Source of the DNA: Oscheius tipulae | Taxonomy: Eukaryota > Nematoda > Chromadorea > Rhabditida > Rhabditidae | Assembly (NCBI GenBank): GCA_037178975.1 | Contig: JASJZH010000006.1 | Span: forward strand, 1,364,001-1,428,000 | Direction: 5' to 3' | Length of the DNA: 64,000 bases | Shown: piece after piece, positions 1 through 13,900 of the stretch | Position numbering within the stretch: position 1 is the first letter of the stretch | Layout of the letters: each line of letters begins with the position of its first letter | Translations under genes and position numbers: made by a program | The notes under the pieces: generated by a model | What the model was told of the DNA's origin: nothing | Seen by the model: the letters and a program-made list of their open reading frames with translations, nothing else | Database searches by the model: none

Positions 1-812
1 ATCCATCTTGGCAGCTTCCCAGTCGTTCGAACCCGCGAGACCTTAAATATGAAAAAAAGTGAGGAAAGAACAAAAATGCAGAAAGAAAAGAACTCACCAA
101 ATTGTTTTCCTAAATATTTCTCGATGGCTCTAGATTGAGCGAGAGGCTTTCCATCAACGTACAAAACTGGGAGCTGTCCGTTTGGCATTTCTGAAATAGA
201 AACCATCATTTTTAACCAGTCTTGCTTTTAGCCAGTCAACTTGTTTCTGTGCACCTTCAGGCATCCTAAATCTGATCATATCTCAATTTTGCAAGTCTAT
301 CCTTCTGCCTGCCCCTGTCAATATTTATAAACTACCTCATCAGAGGCAACATTCACATAGCCACTTCAATATTGAATTCGTCTCAACTTCCGTATCTTGA
401 CAAGACTTTAGTTGTCGATAATGGTTTGAGGCTACCGACTGGATTGGTTGCGTGAAGCTCGATTTCTTCGTATCCGAACTGTGCTGTTTAACCCTTTGAA
501 CTCACTGAAAAACGATGACTTTTGCCCCTCCATCCGTTACTCTGACGCATCTCGTTATCTTTCCGCGCCCCCAGAACTAATTCTCTGTGCTCAATCTACA
601 TCAATGTGTGGTTTCCTTTGTGACCTCATGACGCAAGTCGTCTCCTCTGGGGCCCGAAATGAAAAAAACTTGCTTTCTTTAAGAGCCGGCCATTCGGACT
701 TCTCGATGCGATGGTCCTCGAAGGGTATACCAGCTGCGGCAAAAATGAGACGGGTAGGCTCAGCACGTCCCATCATGTTGAAATATGTGAGCTTGTATTC
801 CGCGGAGGACAT
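1..812 (-). CDS. Glutathione S-transferase, sigma-like nematode class (3' part outside window)
   Basis: Cytosolic enzyme that conjugates glutathione to electrophiles. Three exons are visible (674..812, 98..190, 1..41, minus strand); the gene continues past the window start. The N-terminal thioredoxin-like domain is seen: the catalytic Tyr10 in KLTYFN, GRAEPTR at 16-22, then PNGQLPVLYVDG with the cis-proline that contacts glutathione, and LAQSRAI before the linker. The C-terminal helical domain begins at the window edge. The ATG at 812 is supported by a TTTTTAG acceptor about 10 nt upstream, fitting trans-splicing. Intron 1 is 483 nt and starts with GCAAGT, a GC-AG intron; using it gives the expected junction KEKMPNGQ. 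The class is assigned by resemblance to the numerous nematode GSTs related to prostaglandin D synthase. Confidence 0.9.
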
Positions 813-3760
813 AGCTGGCTTCTAAAAATGGCAACCTGTGGGAGAAATAATTGCAGCAGAACGAGGTTTATTAAAAGGAAGAGTGAGAGGAGGAGAATAA
901 ACATGTGCGGTCCTATGAAAGTAATTTGCTTCGTTCGACCATCGGCGGCGCTGAGGGAGAGAGCTCAGAAGGAGAATGTGAGTGTGGAATCAGGCAGCTT
1001 TTGAATTATTAGCAACAACATTTATCGGAGAAGAAACCAGGTATCTTCCATTCTCTTTGAGACAATAAGGCAACTCCAAATTCACTGTTTCAATGCTTTT
1101 GTATGCTACTGGTTTAATTTAGGCGACATATTTGTGAAGAGTTTGTCCAACACTTTTGAAAACAAATCCAAAAATTTACACAGGGCGACTACCAACTGTA
1201 CTAGAATTTAATAAAGTTTTTTTAAGCGATTTTCAGTCAATAGTTTCAGGTTTGGTATGTGAAAAGCACAATTACGGAAATCGCTACAAAACTCGCTAGA
1301 GAAAAATTAGTTTAACAGCAAAAGAAGTTGCTTTCGTCTTCAAGCAGAAAATTTCTAGACCCGAGCTCTAATCAGTGCTTATCTGTACTAAGAAGGAATG
1401 TTTATAAGCTTCTTTGACAGCTACTCCAACGACAAAATCTTGGATAATTTTGACCTAGAAGACAGCGAATTTTTACATGGGAAACACTAAACTTTGGGTT
1501 GGCTAACTGGCGTGCCCTTTGTGACGGAACTTTTTTGGAAAGAAAAAGGGGCGGATCACAGCTCAGAGGAACGCTGTTTTTTAGCAATCAAATTCAAAAA
1601 GAGACTGACTATCAAAGTGATAAATTAAACTCAAAAATAGGTGAACATGCTTTGTTGCAAAAACTCGAAAAAAATGAAAACGAAACAAATGTGTTGGTAA
1701 TCCCAGATACTGTAAAAAATGAACTGGCTAGAGCAGGTAACTACATTTTGAGACACCTTCTGGATAATACAAAAAGACAAAATGAGGTTAGCTACTGCCT
1801 GAACGACCACTAGAATGTAAACAACTGATACTGTCCCACGACTGGGCCAAACGTACACAGAACAGCAGAGAAAGATTACTAGTTTGTTCGTACACGTACT
1901 GTGACAACTGATTTTAAAGCGAACTAGCTCTATGGTTAAGTACATTAAGAGCATTCATGTGCCTCAGGGAAAACTACGCGGTGTGATTACAAAACAAAAA
2001 GGGGTCAAGCTCGATCCCCGGGTTGGTAAAACTTATTTGTCTATTCATAAAACTCCCGAAAACACTTTCAGAAATGTTTCATCCTATTAGTTGGGCCATA
2101 ATCCTCATTTTTGTTAACCGCGCAGATTTCCCGCAAATTCCAACGAGGGCAACGGTAAAGGCTCGCTTTAACCAAGACAAGAAGCAAGTTGTTCTATGAA
2201 CAACCAAAACAGATGCCAGCAATGCAGGTTGAAAACCGAACAACCCTGTGCAAAGTTTGTACATTAAAAAGGTTTGAAATAACAAAAGAAGAATAAGAAG
2301 CATCGGATCTTTTTCGAAAAAAGCTAGAAATTAAATCTCTGCCAGAGGCTTAATTGGAAGGCGAAAAAAGTAAATTGAATCTCAGGGATCTCGGCGTAGG
2401 AGGAAGTGCTCCTGTGCGTTCAACATCCAAACAAATTTTTCTAACTTGTCTCTAGAAAATAGGCGCGCTCTTGCGGAAACGAACGTCAAAGGTCTGAGCG
2501 TTCCATCCTTTTAACAGCGAGAATCCAGGCAAAAAGGCGATGGGACAAATAGAGTCCGTAATTAGGCTAGTCATGCTCTCATGCTCTCAGCATTCAATAT
2601 TTTTGTGCGTGTATTGAGGGGCGGCAGTGCGTCATCTAGCCATTCCTAATTTATGTGCGGCCTTTTCGAGGATAATGATATTGTTCCGGAGGGCGAGCTC
2701 TCCAGGGAGAAAAGAGACGCGCGCTCGCGTGTGCAGAGATTGAAAAAGAGACGCGCCTCTCAGTGCTATGTTTAAACCTAATTAAAGTTGCGCAGAGAGA
2801 TCTCTTTCGGCGTTGAGAAAATTCAATAGAGTTAACGCCCTGCGGGGGAGAAGGAGAAACGAAGAGAGAGCGGGTCAGAGGCTCTCGGATTTCGAGAGGA
2901 GAAGGGATTCGGAAGACGACTCGTGCACCCCCAGAGCCTTCTAAGACACATAGCAAATAACATAGAGCTGGCTTAGCCAACAAACGGCGAAGCGAGGTGG
3001 TATTAATAAGTTCAGTCTTGGAAAAAAGCTCAGATCTTATAAGCAACCTAATAACTCAAGGGTTCAGTTCAAAACTGAAAGCGGCTGTTTAATCCAAAAG
3101 TTGTAAAGTAAATAAGTCATTCGAAAAACTGAAAAATGTGAAGAAAATTGCAAACATTTAAAATAATAATGGAGAACGAGCCTTAAAGTTGCTTTGCCCT
3201 ACTAATAACGACGGCCAAGGCATATGAAGAGCCTGGTAAATAGTTACGCCTTGGATTAGGATTCAATGAGTAGAACTTCTACAACATACAAGAGAGAGAG
3301 AGAGAGAGAGAGAAAAAGTACATTGAATTGTAGCAATCAGACGAAGGATAACATATTTTTCACGGTACGATCACTGCAAGTTGCCAATTAGGGCTGCCAG
3401 AGCAGGCCCTAATTGCTCGATTTACGATTCACACGAGGCGTTTGTGTGAAATCGTAAACAAAAAGAGCTAGTTGCGAAGAGTCGAGAACAGCCTTAAGAT
3501 AAACTTAGCACAAATGCCTGTTTTTTATTCAGAAGGCGGACCAGGAAAGCGGTCATTTAGAGACTGAAGTAGGCTGTCTTGCGTGATGCGGAACAGCAGA
3601 TATGTACATCTGGAGTGAAATGACGTGGAAATACAAGTGAAAAATGGTTTCTCGACATGCAGAGATGTTTTCGAAAACGAAGGGTGAAACATAGACGGGG
3701 AAGTCTGAGGCAAAGTCGAAGAGTCACAGTGAATGTTGAGAGACTCCTAATCCAATTGTA
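813..3760. other. Intergenic DNA without recognisable genes
   Basis: This stretch between the GST promoter and the inverted-repeat element holds only short AT-rich or low-complexity open frames with no family resemblance. A perfect (AG)n microsatellite lies near 3291-3314. Two adjacent perfect dyads occur at about 3386-3466 (AATTAGGGC facing GCCCTAATT, then TTTACGATTCACAC facing GTGTGAAATCGTAAA), possibly an old foldback element. Confidence 0.5.
3291..3314. repeat. (AG)n microsatellite
   Basis: Uninterrupted AG dinucleotide run of about 24 nt. A second, shorter (AG)n run is at about 21998-22015. Confidence 0.85.
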
Positions 3761-3761
3761 G

Positions 3762-4178
3762 CGTCGCGCGGGAGGCGAGACGTTCCGCTCTCGATAAGGT
3801 GTCGCCAATTGGAAGCGGAACGTCTCGCTTTAGTCATACAGAGGATGTAATTTATCGGTTTTCCAACACGGTTAAATCGAATTTTTGAACCGTGATCAGA
3901 CCATCAGAACCACCCTTCAACTGCCAATTCTAGGCCCACATTGAATTAGCTTGAGAGAGCGACAGGCAAGGCAACGAAGTAACAGTGAACAATATATCGC
4001 ACCAGCCGGCTACGTAGTCTGGCGACCGCACTATAGTTTTCTTGCATTTAGCTACGAGTGTTTAGTGGACGTTACAAACAAAGGCGTTACACCCCAGTAA
4101 GATCAAAAGCGAGACGTTCCGCTCCCAATAGTGACGTCACCTTATCGAAAGCGGAACGTCTCGCCTCCCGTCGCGCGT
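3762..4178. mobile_element. MITE-like foldback element with ~70-bp terminal inverted repeats
   Basis: The left end (about 3763-3832) and the reverse complement of the right end (about 4104-4178) share GGAGGCGAGACGTTCCGCT, then TCGATAAGGTG, then AGCGGAACGTCTCGCTTT. Each terminus is therefore itself a stem: GCGAGACGTTCCGCT at the outside faces AGCGGAACGTCTCGC further in. The roughly 270-bp interior has no coding capacity. Compound termini of this kind suit a non-autonomous DNA transposon (MITE or foldback class). I could not identify a clear target-site duplication, so the family is unassigned and the exact ends are uncertain by several bases. Confidence 0.7.
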
Positions 4179-4851
4179 GACATGAATGTATGTTCTTCCT
4201 AGGTTTAAATTAACATCTTTAGAGTAAACAAATTTGTTGAGAAACACGACCTAGATACCACCTTGAGCATAGTTGCCTAATAACATGACAAATAGCACAA
4301 CAGGGTTTTGGACACATAATTATGATAGCCATGTTTTGTTGTGACTATCCTATTATCAAACGGTTGAAACTTAGAACTCACATTTTTTTAAGATCTAGCA
4401 TATATGAAAACAACTAAAGGTCAATAAGTCTGCCTACGGTTTGTCTAAAGTGTGTGTGAATTCAATCAGCGGAGCAGGTGCTACACTCGAAGTTCAGCTG
4501 TGGCCGGATGTGCGCAAGCTGCCCAAGTGTGTTGCATGGCTCAAAAGTTCAAAAGATACTCACACGTTTGTGAGCTCGAAACATCGTGTTTAGTTGACAA
4601 CTTGGACTGCGGCAGGGGGTAGTGAGGAGAAATGGAAACCCTGCATAACCATCTTTGGATCACGACGAACATGTGACTAGGATTAGAATACTTTGTGTCG
4701 TAGTTTTTAACTGTCTGATCTGGCAGTGGTTCCTTAATGGCTCCAAATTCGCGTCAGAACCTTTCCTGATGTTGCAACTTGACAGCAATTTCAACATAGA
4801 AAGGGTTTCCAGACTGCGGCCTTGTTAACTAACTGCAATGATTCAGTCTTC

Positions 4852-4970
4852 GCTCACGACCACACCACGTTGAAAGTACGCCATCCCGTCCGATCTGGCA
4901 AGTCAAGCAACGTCGGGCCCGGTTAGTACTTGGATCGGAGACGGCTTGGGAATCCCGGGTGTCGTGAGCT
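4852..4970 (+). rRNA. 5S ribosomal RNA
   Basis: A 119-nt gene starting GCTCACGACC and ending GTCGTGAGC, so its first and last nine bases pair as in the 5S terminal stem. The interior carries the conserved CATCCCGTCCGATCTGGCAAG stretch and the TFIIIA-binding region with GTACTTGGATCGGAGACGG (box C). A TTTTT run directly follows the gene and would serve as the RNA polymerase III terminator. The sequence follows the nematode 5S pattern closely. It is a single copy here; no spliced-leader RNA gene is seen in the flanking DNA. Confidence 0.96.
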
Positions 4971-6580
4971 TTTTGCAGAATCCGAAGTCAGTGCAGTGGT
5001 TTACAAACCGTATCGAACACGCAGTTTGTTTCTTAGTCCCATTTCAAAGTCATTCAGATCTTCAGAAAAATTTTTCACTTTATGGTTCCCCTTTTGATTA
5101 ACTTTCGTTAAATTTAGCTTATCAAGAAACAGCAGGCTTCGACAATAAATTATGCTCAAAATAGTGCAAAATGCGATTGCTTAACAGTTTAGGGCAAATA
5201 TTTGGCTGTTCCGAGGCAGCGAGTTCAAATGACCAGTCTAATCCATTCGTCCGATGTCGCATGGTCGCCCTTCAAAAAGTTTTCAGTTGGTATAATGTGG
5301 CGAGGACGGAATGCTACCTCCTGTTCAGTTCTTTTGCTCAAAGGTCATTCGGCACAGGGTCTTGATCTCATGGCCTGATTGCTTACAAATAGTTCGTAGT
5401 GGTGTCGTGGAGCCCAGTTGTCATTCTCGGCATTGTTCTTTGCGTCTCTTATCTTACCTAATGATTTCGTTGGCCACAGAGTATCTGCCGCCGACTGAAA
5501 GACATGTTTGCAGCGCGGCATCTCTATTTTGCTCTTGTGATTAAGACGATCAGTTTCCGTCTTTTTTCACAGTTTCTGCAAGCGGATTTATTTTTGAGCG
5601 TTTCGTTTCTGCTGTTTTGTCTTAATATATATCAGACAGAGACAGGAAAATTGAATTTGGAGTGGACATTTGTGCTTTTTTCTGACTGAGCGGCCGAAGT
5701 GCGAAATTTCCTACGTTCGCATTTAATACTCATGCAACCCCTTTAAAGGTCCGTATTATGCAGCTAATTCTTGGCTCCGCGCCAAACCTCAATATTGCCG
5801 ACGGAGCACATTTGCGTGCAATCGGCATCATTCTTTTCGGACCCTCAGGTTTTACTACTTGCAATTCATAACGCAATTTAAACAATGTTTGCAGATTCTT
5901 CGTATCGCAGACTATCGATAAAGTAGAGGAGATCGATGTTTTATATATTCCCTTCAGGATCAAATTAAGGTTTTATCCAGTTGCGTACTTTTCTACCATA
6001 GTACCAGTTGGTGCAATAGTACGTTGAGCCGGCCTTGCCACACCCCCAGGTCTCTTATCAGCAATCAAACTTCTTCCTCCTCTTTTCGTATCATTTTCAA
6101 TCTTTTCTTAGACCAAAAGATTTGAAAAAGACGCCGCAGCCTAGAGATTTTGTTAACCTTGATCGCACACTTTGCGCTGTTTTGTTTGCTTCGGGTGGGT
6201 TGACCTTTAGACGTTTACCGCAACCAACCTTATTTAAAACTTAAAACAGAAAAAAAAACTTGGAGAAAGACGACAGATTTGCATCATACCAGCCATAATT
6301 TGCAACAGATCATCCATTAGCTTCACACTCGCGATGAAACTGTTTTTTGACTCCTTTCGTACACCTGGAATTGTTTTTGTTAGTTCCTTTCATAAACATA
6401 TCCAGTATCTTTAAAACTGAGAATAGGCGCTTTTTAAGAACTGATAATCGATTTTGTCACGTTCTTTCTCTTTTTTTAAATGACGCATTTGAGTGATCTC
6501 GTGATATATAGCGAATCCCTTCTCAATGCAAACTTCTCTTCATATTTACCCTTTTATTTTTTACGTTTCAGAAGAGGAAA
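4971..6580. other. Non-coding interval between 5S rRNA and the aldo-keto reductase
   Basis: No convincing exon was found. The last bases before 6581 (TTTTACGTTTCAG followed by AAGAGGAAA and the start codon) form a good trans-splice acceptor for the downstream gene. Upstream sequence is T-rich, as expected for an outron or promoter. Confidence 0.5.
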
Positions 6581-7915
6581 ATGACCGTCGGTGGACCTCA
6601 TGTCACTCTCTCCAATGGAGTCTCGATGCCTCTTGTCGGACTTGGAACCTGGCAGGTACCAGTTTTTTTTCTTGCGTTCTTATTTAAAGTCCATTTAAAG
6701 TCCTCCCCAGAAGAGGTAAAGGCCGCCGTCATCTCTGCCATCGATTCCGGCTACCGTCTCATCGATACCGCAGCAGTCTACGACAACGAGGAAGCCATCG
6801 GAGAGGCCATTAAGGAGGTCATCGCCGCAAAGAAAGTCACCAGGGAGGAGCTGTTCATTACCACAAAGCTTTGGGCCAGTCACCTGAGTCCCAAGGACTC
6901 TGAGCAGGCTTGCCGCGACAGCTTGAAGAAGCTCGGACTCGACTACGTCGATCTCTACCTGGCTCACATGCCTGCTGCCTTCAATGTGAGTTTTCTAAAG
7001 TTTTGTTCATTATACAACTCAACTTGGAAAAAGTGTAGTCATAGATCACGGTTTCCCTTGAACTTTTTCAGAACACCATGACAGAGCAGGATCATTCCGT
7101 CACCGTTGAAGATGTCTGGCACGGTCTGGAGCACATCTACGAGCTCAAGCTTGCCAAGGCTATCGGAGTCTCCAACTGGAGCGGAGAGCAGATTGAGAGA
7201 GTCATGAAGACTGCTAAAGTACCCATCCATAACAACCAGGTTTGTGAGCAATAACGTTTGGCGAAATACGCTTCTATGTATAAACCTGGTGTTCTTCATT
7301 TCAGGTCGAACTCTTCCTCTATTGGCCTCAGCACGAGCTTGTTGAGATCAGCAAGAAGCACAACATCGTTGTCACCTCCTATGCTTCACTCGGATCTCCC
7401 GGACGTGTCAACTTCAAGCTGCCTAGCGGAGCCAAACTGAATTGGGCTCCCGCCCCTAACGCTCTAGAAGACGAGCACGTCAAGGAGCTTGCTAAGAAGT
7501 ACCACAAGTCCCCGGCCCAGATCCTTCTCCGCTACATCCTCGATCGTGGAATCGCCATCATCCCGAAGTCGACGAACGCCGGCAGAATCAAGGAGAACTT
7601 TGACCTCTTCGACTTCAAAATCACCGAGGACGAGATCAAACTGCTCGAGTCTTCGCCTCACAAGCAGCGCCTCTTCCTCCAAGACTTGTGAGTTTTCTAT
7701 GTTTTCAGCAGCAGCCACTTTCTATGGTAGCCACGTAGACAGGGCTTATCATGACGCGATAAAATCCCACTAGTTAGAAACTACCATTTTTCTTTTAGGG
7801 GAGCATCGTAGAGATGACGTTTATGGGGAACGACGTAGACCTTATGACTGGAAATAATATCGTTTTCAGCATGGAGGGCCACCCTGAAGACCCCTTCAAG
7901 AACGAGCGCCAGTAA
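6581..7915 (+). CDS. Aldo-keto reductase
   Basis: NADPH-dependent carbonyl reductase of the AKR superfamily, cytosolic. Five exons (6581..6655, 6701..6985, 7072..7239, 7305..7687, 7870..7915) give 318 residues, the usual AKR length. The full catalytic tetrad is present: Asp47 and Tyr52 in LIDTAAVYDNE, Lys81 in ITTKLW and His114 in YLAHMP. The cofactor-binding IPKSTNAGRIKENFDLF signature is in exon 4. Oddities are FLYWPQ where most members have HPYWPQ, and Ala-His-Met around the catalytic His instead of Ile-His-Trp, so substrate preference may differ. A TTTCAG acceptor lies nine bases before the ATG, and AATAAA occurs about 70 nt after the stop. Intron 4 (182 nt) is longer than the others. Confidence 0.94.
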
Positions 7916-10900
7916 ACTACTCTACTCGTCGTCTTCATGCCACCGTCTTAAACAACACGGCTATATGTAATGATGCTAATCAATTAATAAATTTCTTGGG
8001 TTTGAAATGTTTACACCTGGGACATTTAATCTCCGGAGATGGTGTTATGGTGATCATCCCTCTCCTTTCCAACAGACGTCTAATCGGAAACGCAGGAAGT
8101 TTTCCCGTCCCACCTCGGATCCTATTATTATCCGGCTATTTTTGAAAGCGATATACTCATTTGAAACGTGACTCTTTTGAGATGCCAGCAAGAACCTTTC
8201 CATGCATATTTTATCTTGGTCAAAATTTTAAGGTAGCAGAAGTCTTCACATAACTTTTGTCGCTCAAATTTGGGCAAGGAACTATAAGTTGTACGCTGGT
8301 TTAAACACATGCAGATTTCAAATTCTTATACTACCAAAACGTGTCAAATACTTTTGTACCGTGTCTCTCTTTCTGTTCCTCACACCTAGCTACCCTTCTG
8401 TATTGTATTTTCTTCCGGGTCGAAAACCAGCAATAGTCGTCTCTTATGAGCTGAATGGACATTGCTCGAGAGTAGGTTGATTACGCCCAGCTATTCTAGG
8501 GCAATATAAACACGCGGATGTCCGATGCCTTGTTTTGATTGGTCATTTAGAAAAGAAGCCTCTTGGAATAGTTACTTGAACTGAAGTAGAAAGAAACCAA
8601 TTGGTCTCTCGAATTCACCTCCCGGGAATCCAATCTAAAGAATAATGACCACTAAACGGGGAGATCTTCAATCGTCATCTTGGACTATCTATCTCCTCTT
8701 ACTTTTTGATCTAGGAGCCCTGAAATTGAATCATTTGTGCATGGCAGTGCAGGCAGACTCAATTCAATATAGAAACATAGCTGAGTGCATATGACAGTTG
8801 TTCCTCAGCGCACTTGTGAACTTCTTAGCTGCCTCAGCCTATTTAGGATTGATCCTCATGCAGTCTCAACAGTTTCGAGCAGTTATACACTTCACAACAG
8901 CTTGTTTTGACGATTTTGTGAAACAATAGCTGCCTGTTCGTCAAGGAAAATAAACGCAACAGTTTAGCTGGGCAAAAAGCTACTATTGGCCCAAATCGAA
9001 GACTACAATTCTCATAAATTTACAAAATGGAGCCCCTATAGGTATCCTATCAACATGTCCTGCTGTTTTACTTGCAACCTGCTCTTATCGCTTTTTTTCT
9101 TGGCAAAGTACAAGTAAGACTTGCCTTTAACTTTACAACCATCTCTAACCTGTCCAGCCAAATTCACTTGTCTGCTTAGATCGGTCCTGTGAATTTAAAA
9201 CCCCTGCAGAAGTTCATAGAATACTGTGTCTTTGAGTTTGGTATACCTACAGCTATCTGGTTCAGCTTTTAATGATGCTCCCATATCGTAAAACTTCAAC
9301 AAGTGTTCAATGAACATCAAGCTATGGGTTTTCCACATAGGGCATTAGATGTTAAACATTTAGAGTGAATTCTCCCACTTCTTCTGTTTTGTATGGTTTC
9401 TGGTTTACGCTGTTCAGATGCTTTCCTTCCCGTTATTGTGTTCTCTCACCCGTGTTGTTTAGTCTTTGCCGCGTCTTGACAATAATGTAAACGATTCCAA
9501 TTGGTCTATAAATTAATGTAAGCCTCTGAGTCATTTCGGCATCTCCCTTTTTCTGTTGGCAGCATCACAATTGGCCGAAACTGAAACACAATTTCGATCA
9601 TATCTTGCTGTATAGAGGAATAGGACCAATATGTTACTACTATCCTGAAATAGACCTCTTTTGAAACCTTGTGTTCCAAACTGTTCCATTAAGTCATGTC
9701 ACTGCTTCAATTGCAAGAAGTACATGTAATAGTAAAAACTTGGTTAAAAATATAAAGTGGGGTAGGTTTGTGGAGATCGCTTAAAAACCTTGCTACCTCT
9801 TTTTGTTAACTGACGCAAGTTTTTAAAAAAGCAATCTCTCCAGGGACGTTCTTACAAGGCATCGCAAAGGTTACTTCCGTGATTAGGTCTGATGGGATGG
9901 GGAAGTGAGCAAATCAGATAGCATATCGCGTGGGGCTATTAGTCTACGAGTTTGCTCTGAGTTTTGTGCAGAGTCTTTGTTCCATGCTCTTTGTTGCTGT
10001 CTTTAGTCTCTGTTACAAACAAGAAGTGGTCAAACTGATAGAGAATTCAAGAAAAACATCCTAGTAGGACAATGCGAGGTGGGTGAGCAAGGATTGATGA
10101 ACACGTTTGTGATTTCACTACATCACTAAACATGACTATGTTACCATGTTCTCTTGAACTTGAACATTTTGCGAAAAGTTGATTGCTATATAGACGTTTG
10201 CCTCTATGGGTTTCTTCGCACTTACAAAAGAGTTATGAAAGCAAAAGATCTGCTATAAAATATTGTTGATCTAACCATCCCTCTCTCCATCTTTCGTATT
10301 ATATCGTTACAATTAACTCAATAACTCGAAGAGATTTGCAACAACTGCAAAAGCGATAATCTTATAACTGATTCAGAGCTTACATATGCTATTTGTTTTT
10401 TATTGTTGCTTAGACAACAATCATCTTAGCCTCATTATCAGTGAATAACCCCCTATAATCCGTTAACATTTCGCACTCTTTGATGTCAAACTTGTAGTTA
10501 ATCCCGATATTTTTTCAAGCGCGGCAGACTAGCTTTGACTCACATTTCGACGCCGCCAGCTTAAGCCGTTCAAGTGGTTTCTTCTTATTTCTCTGTCTAT
10601 TCCTTAAAACTTTCTTACATCATGTAGAAATTACATCAGCGTAGACATGAAGTTCAATTACTTTTTAGTGATTCTGCAGACCATAACAACTAGTTCCAGA
10701 AGAATTAGGAAGTCTTGTTACAGGATGGGGGAAATGAGCTTCATGTTATGTTCTTGTAGTCATTAGAACAATGTTTCTAGAAAATTGACAACATCCATGC
10801 AGAATGTTGTAACAGGTCTTAGACGACTAGCTACAACCGTTTAAATCTAACAAGCCGTACATTATTTTCTTTCAAACCGAAGTACTTCAACAAACCTACA

Positions 10901-13900
10901 CTCTTGCACTTATATCTATCTTACTCTTATCGCCAACGACAGAAGCTGCGTAAGACTCTCGATTATTGTATTGTTTCAATCAGAAAGCCGTGTCAATTTA
11001 ACGAGACTTCTTTTCTTATTCGGTTGGCCAATCTTTCAAAAAGGAGCATTTCCCCCGCATACGTATTTTCTGCCACCCGATTGTAAAACTTGATTCGTAT
11101 AGCTGTACGTCTAATAATGTCTGCTCTACATGAGAGCTCAAGCCGGTTATGTAAGTCACAATTCTTAACAGTTTATACTTTTGATAGGTTACACAAAAAA
11201 TATAAATCTTCTAAGCTCGAAAGAAACATCTTTCGAACGTTTTCTTTTCGTTCCAAGTACAATAGTCATTATTCGTTTAAATACTCATCGGTTTGTCACA
11301 AGATACTGTTTTATAAAATTAGTTCAAACAGAAGTTTGTTCACCTTGAGTATAGTTTTTTTTAGTCTTTTCGCTCTAAAATTGGTCTTCTAGTGTTTCCA
11401 AGCAAATTATTCTGTTGGCAATGAGGTAATGGGATTAACTACTCCCTCTACTTGAAACCAACTTGTGACCTGTGTCACAGAATCAAATTTCCTAATTCGG
11501 GCGGAGAAACACAGGGCTCTCAGTAATTGGCTAATTCAGCGGATGAGTATTTCGAGTTCTTTCATAACCGAATTGACCTCGGAGTAGTCATATATCTAGA
11601 AATATGCTGGTCTATGCACTGGGCTTTCGACGAACACCTAGACCCATGTTGCATAACCAATTAAGTAGGAGAAAACACACACATAGAGTCTAGGTTTTTC
11701 TTTCTCCCCAGCGATTAGCATGATCTCTAGCAGGTTAGAGTATGAACCTGCTCCCAAAAATATCTTCTTCGTCAGCTGATGTTTTATACTTCTTGTTCTG
11801 AGCCATATATTTGTTAAGACTTCCGCTCACTGAAATTTGTAGCTCACGAGAGAGGTCAGTAGAGAACAATTTGAAAGACACGCAATGTTTTTGACTGTAC
11901 TTCTTTTGCAGAATCACGAGATGTCTCAGTTCTAACACTAGCAGTAATTCGGGCGGTTGGTCATTTGATGCAGGTAAGAACACATGTTTTGTGGTTAAAA
12001 GGCTGGGTCACTGGCGTCTTACTATTCTTCATTTAACAAACACTTTTATGATACAAAACCAAGCAGGTTAGACAACCATATTTTGCTATTTCTACCACTG
12101 TTGAAACAAACAAACGTGGCTCTAGATATTAATAAATGCTACAATTACCATTTAAAAGTTTCCTTTACACGATCTTTTGTTGTCTGGTTTTCTAAATATC
12201 AGTTCTACAGTAGTCTTCTTAGTTTGAATTCTCCTCTTATTTCTTACCGTTGGTTAAAAGACTCTTGTCACTTTGCATGTCCAGGTATGCAGACGCTTTT
12301 TGCTTGACGTTTTAGCGTAAAATGGATTGCGGTACCGCACCGTAAAAAGTGAGGCGTTACGGTAAACAAATAGTACTGCTGCGTTACCAGGTCGATCGTA
12401 TTCAAATGATCAATTGACTCAGACCGAGAAACCACCCGCATGTTTGTCGATTTGCAGTTTATTGTCCTGCGAGGTAGAAGATGACTTATTATACAAGTGA
12501 GTTTTGTACGTCATCGACAAATTACAAAATGTATGGAAACTTAATAAAAGCTGGTTATGAGATTGACCTGTTCAAACCCCTAGCAAATGTTTGTTCTGGT
12601 TCTGACATATATCTTCTGTGTCAAGCAAACTCCTACAATCTGCCCGATTTATCACGAGGGCCAGCTGACCTGAACAGCTGTACAAACTGAGCCTTTTTGA
12701 TCGTGTCTATGGCTTCCCAACTTTTTTTTAACCATCCGTGACGCTTCGTTTTCAAACTGTTCACATTGGGCACGACTTTGCATGATAGACTGAATTGCGT
12801 GCTATTCTTTGATCTTGTTTCTGGTCATCTGACTGCTTTCCGCCTTGAAATTTTTCTTACCGACTATTCATCTCCGCAGCAAGGCTAAAAAGTTGTCCTC
12901 TTACCCACGCAGATTCACATTTTTGATAGCTCAGAATGTGTCTAGGATAGGAAGGTTTCAAATTTGCCATGCGAGACAAGAGTCACAACATCTGCTCGTC
13001 CTCCTCTTCGTGATTCATTAACTTCTACATCCTGTTTGCTAGAGACTGACTTCCCTCCATTATGGAGTTTTCGCTATTTTTCCATTATATGGTTCCCTGT
13101 TGTCGAGTTAGTATTTCCTCTATTCCTAATTGAGGTCCTGAGGAAACCCTCTCAACATTTTTATTGCCCTTATAAAGAGGACGAAAGAAAAAGACGAGGT
13201 AGACATCCTCTCGTTATCTGCCTTTGGGGGAGTCCCCCGCTCTTCACTTTACTTTTCTAATTAACCTGTTTGCAGAATGCATAGATACAAACATGCTCTT
13301 CATGTGACAACATTGAAGTTCATTACCTTTCAAACAGTCTTAGCGTGTTTTGATCCCTTCTTCAAATGAACACGAAAACAAAACTAGCAAAAAGGACATA
13401 ACTGACCGAAGTTCGTCCCGGAAACAGCAAAAAGACAAAAATTTAGAGTAGCTAACAAGCATAATTTATAACGTCAAGGATTCACTTATATTATTAACGA
13501 TCTTCGAACTTTTCAAAATATCAAAAATTGACTTCTCATTCGAACGTTAGTATCGAGTTCGACGAGGAAGGAGAAGGTGGAATACGTTAGTGTTTTGTCA
13601 GCGGTTCTTCGCTTGTTTGCTACGTCCTCTCTAGACAACCATGACTCACGGAACTTGCAAAGACTTCCGAGATTTCGCATGCGTGTCAAAGTCCTGGTCG
13701 AACCCAATAGACCTGTCTGTTTTGTGTACTGTAATAGTCTGTCTCTTCCAACAGGCCACTGTAACTGTTCCTCTCACTTTGGCGTATCTTCAGTAATGAA
13801 CCACCCTGTTCAGATGTTCATCTATTACCTTGTTTGATCCTCAGGCACTGATAGTACCGCATTGTACAGAGGATTTCAATGTGAGTTGAGCAGTGTTGCT

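Noticed and set aside
4180-6580. Spliced-leader RNA gene next to 5S rRNA, as in some nematodes
   Set aside because: No SL1-like leader followed by a donor and Sm site was found on either strand around the 5S gene.
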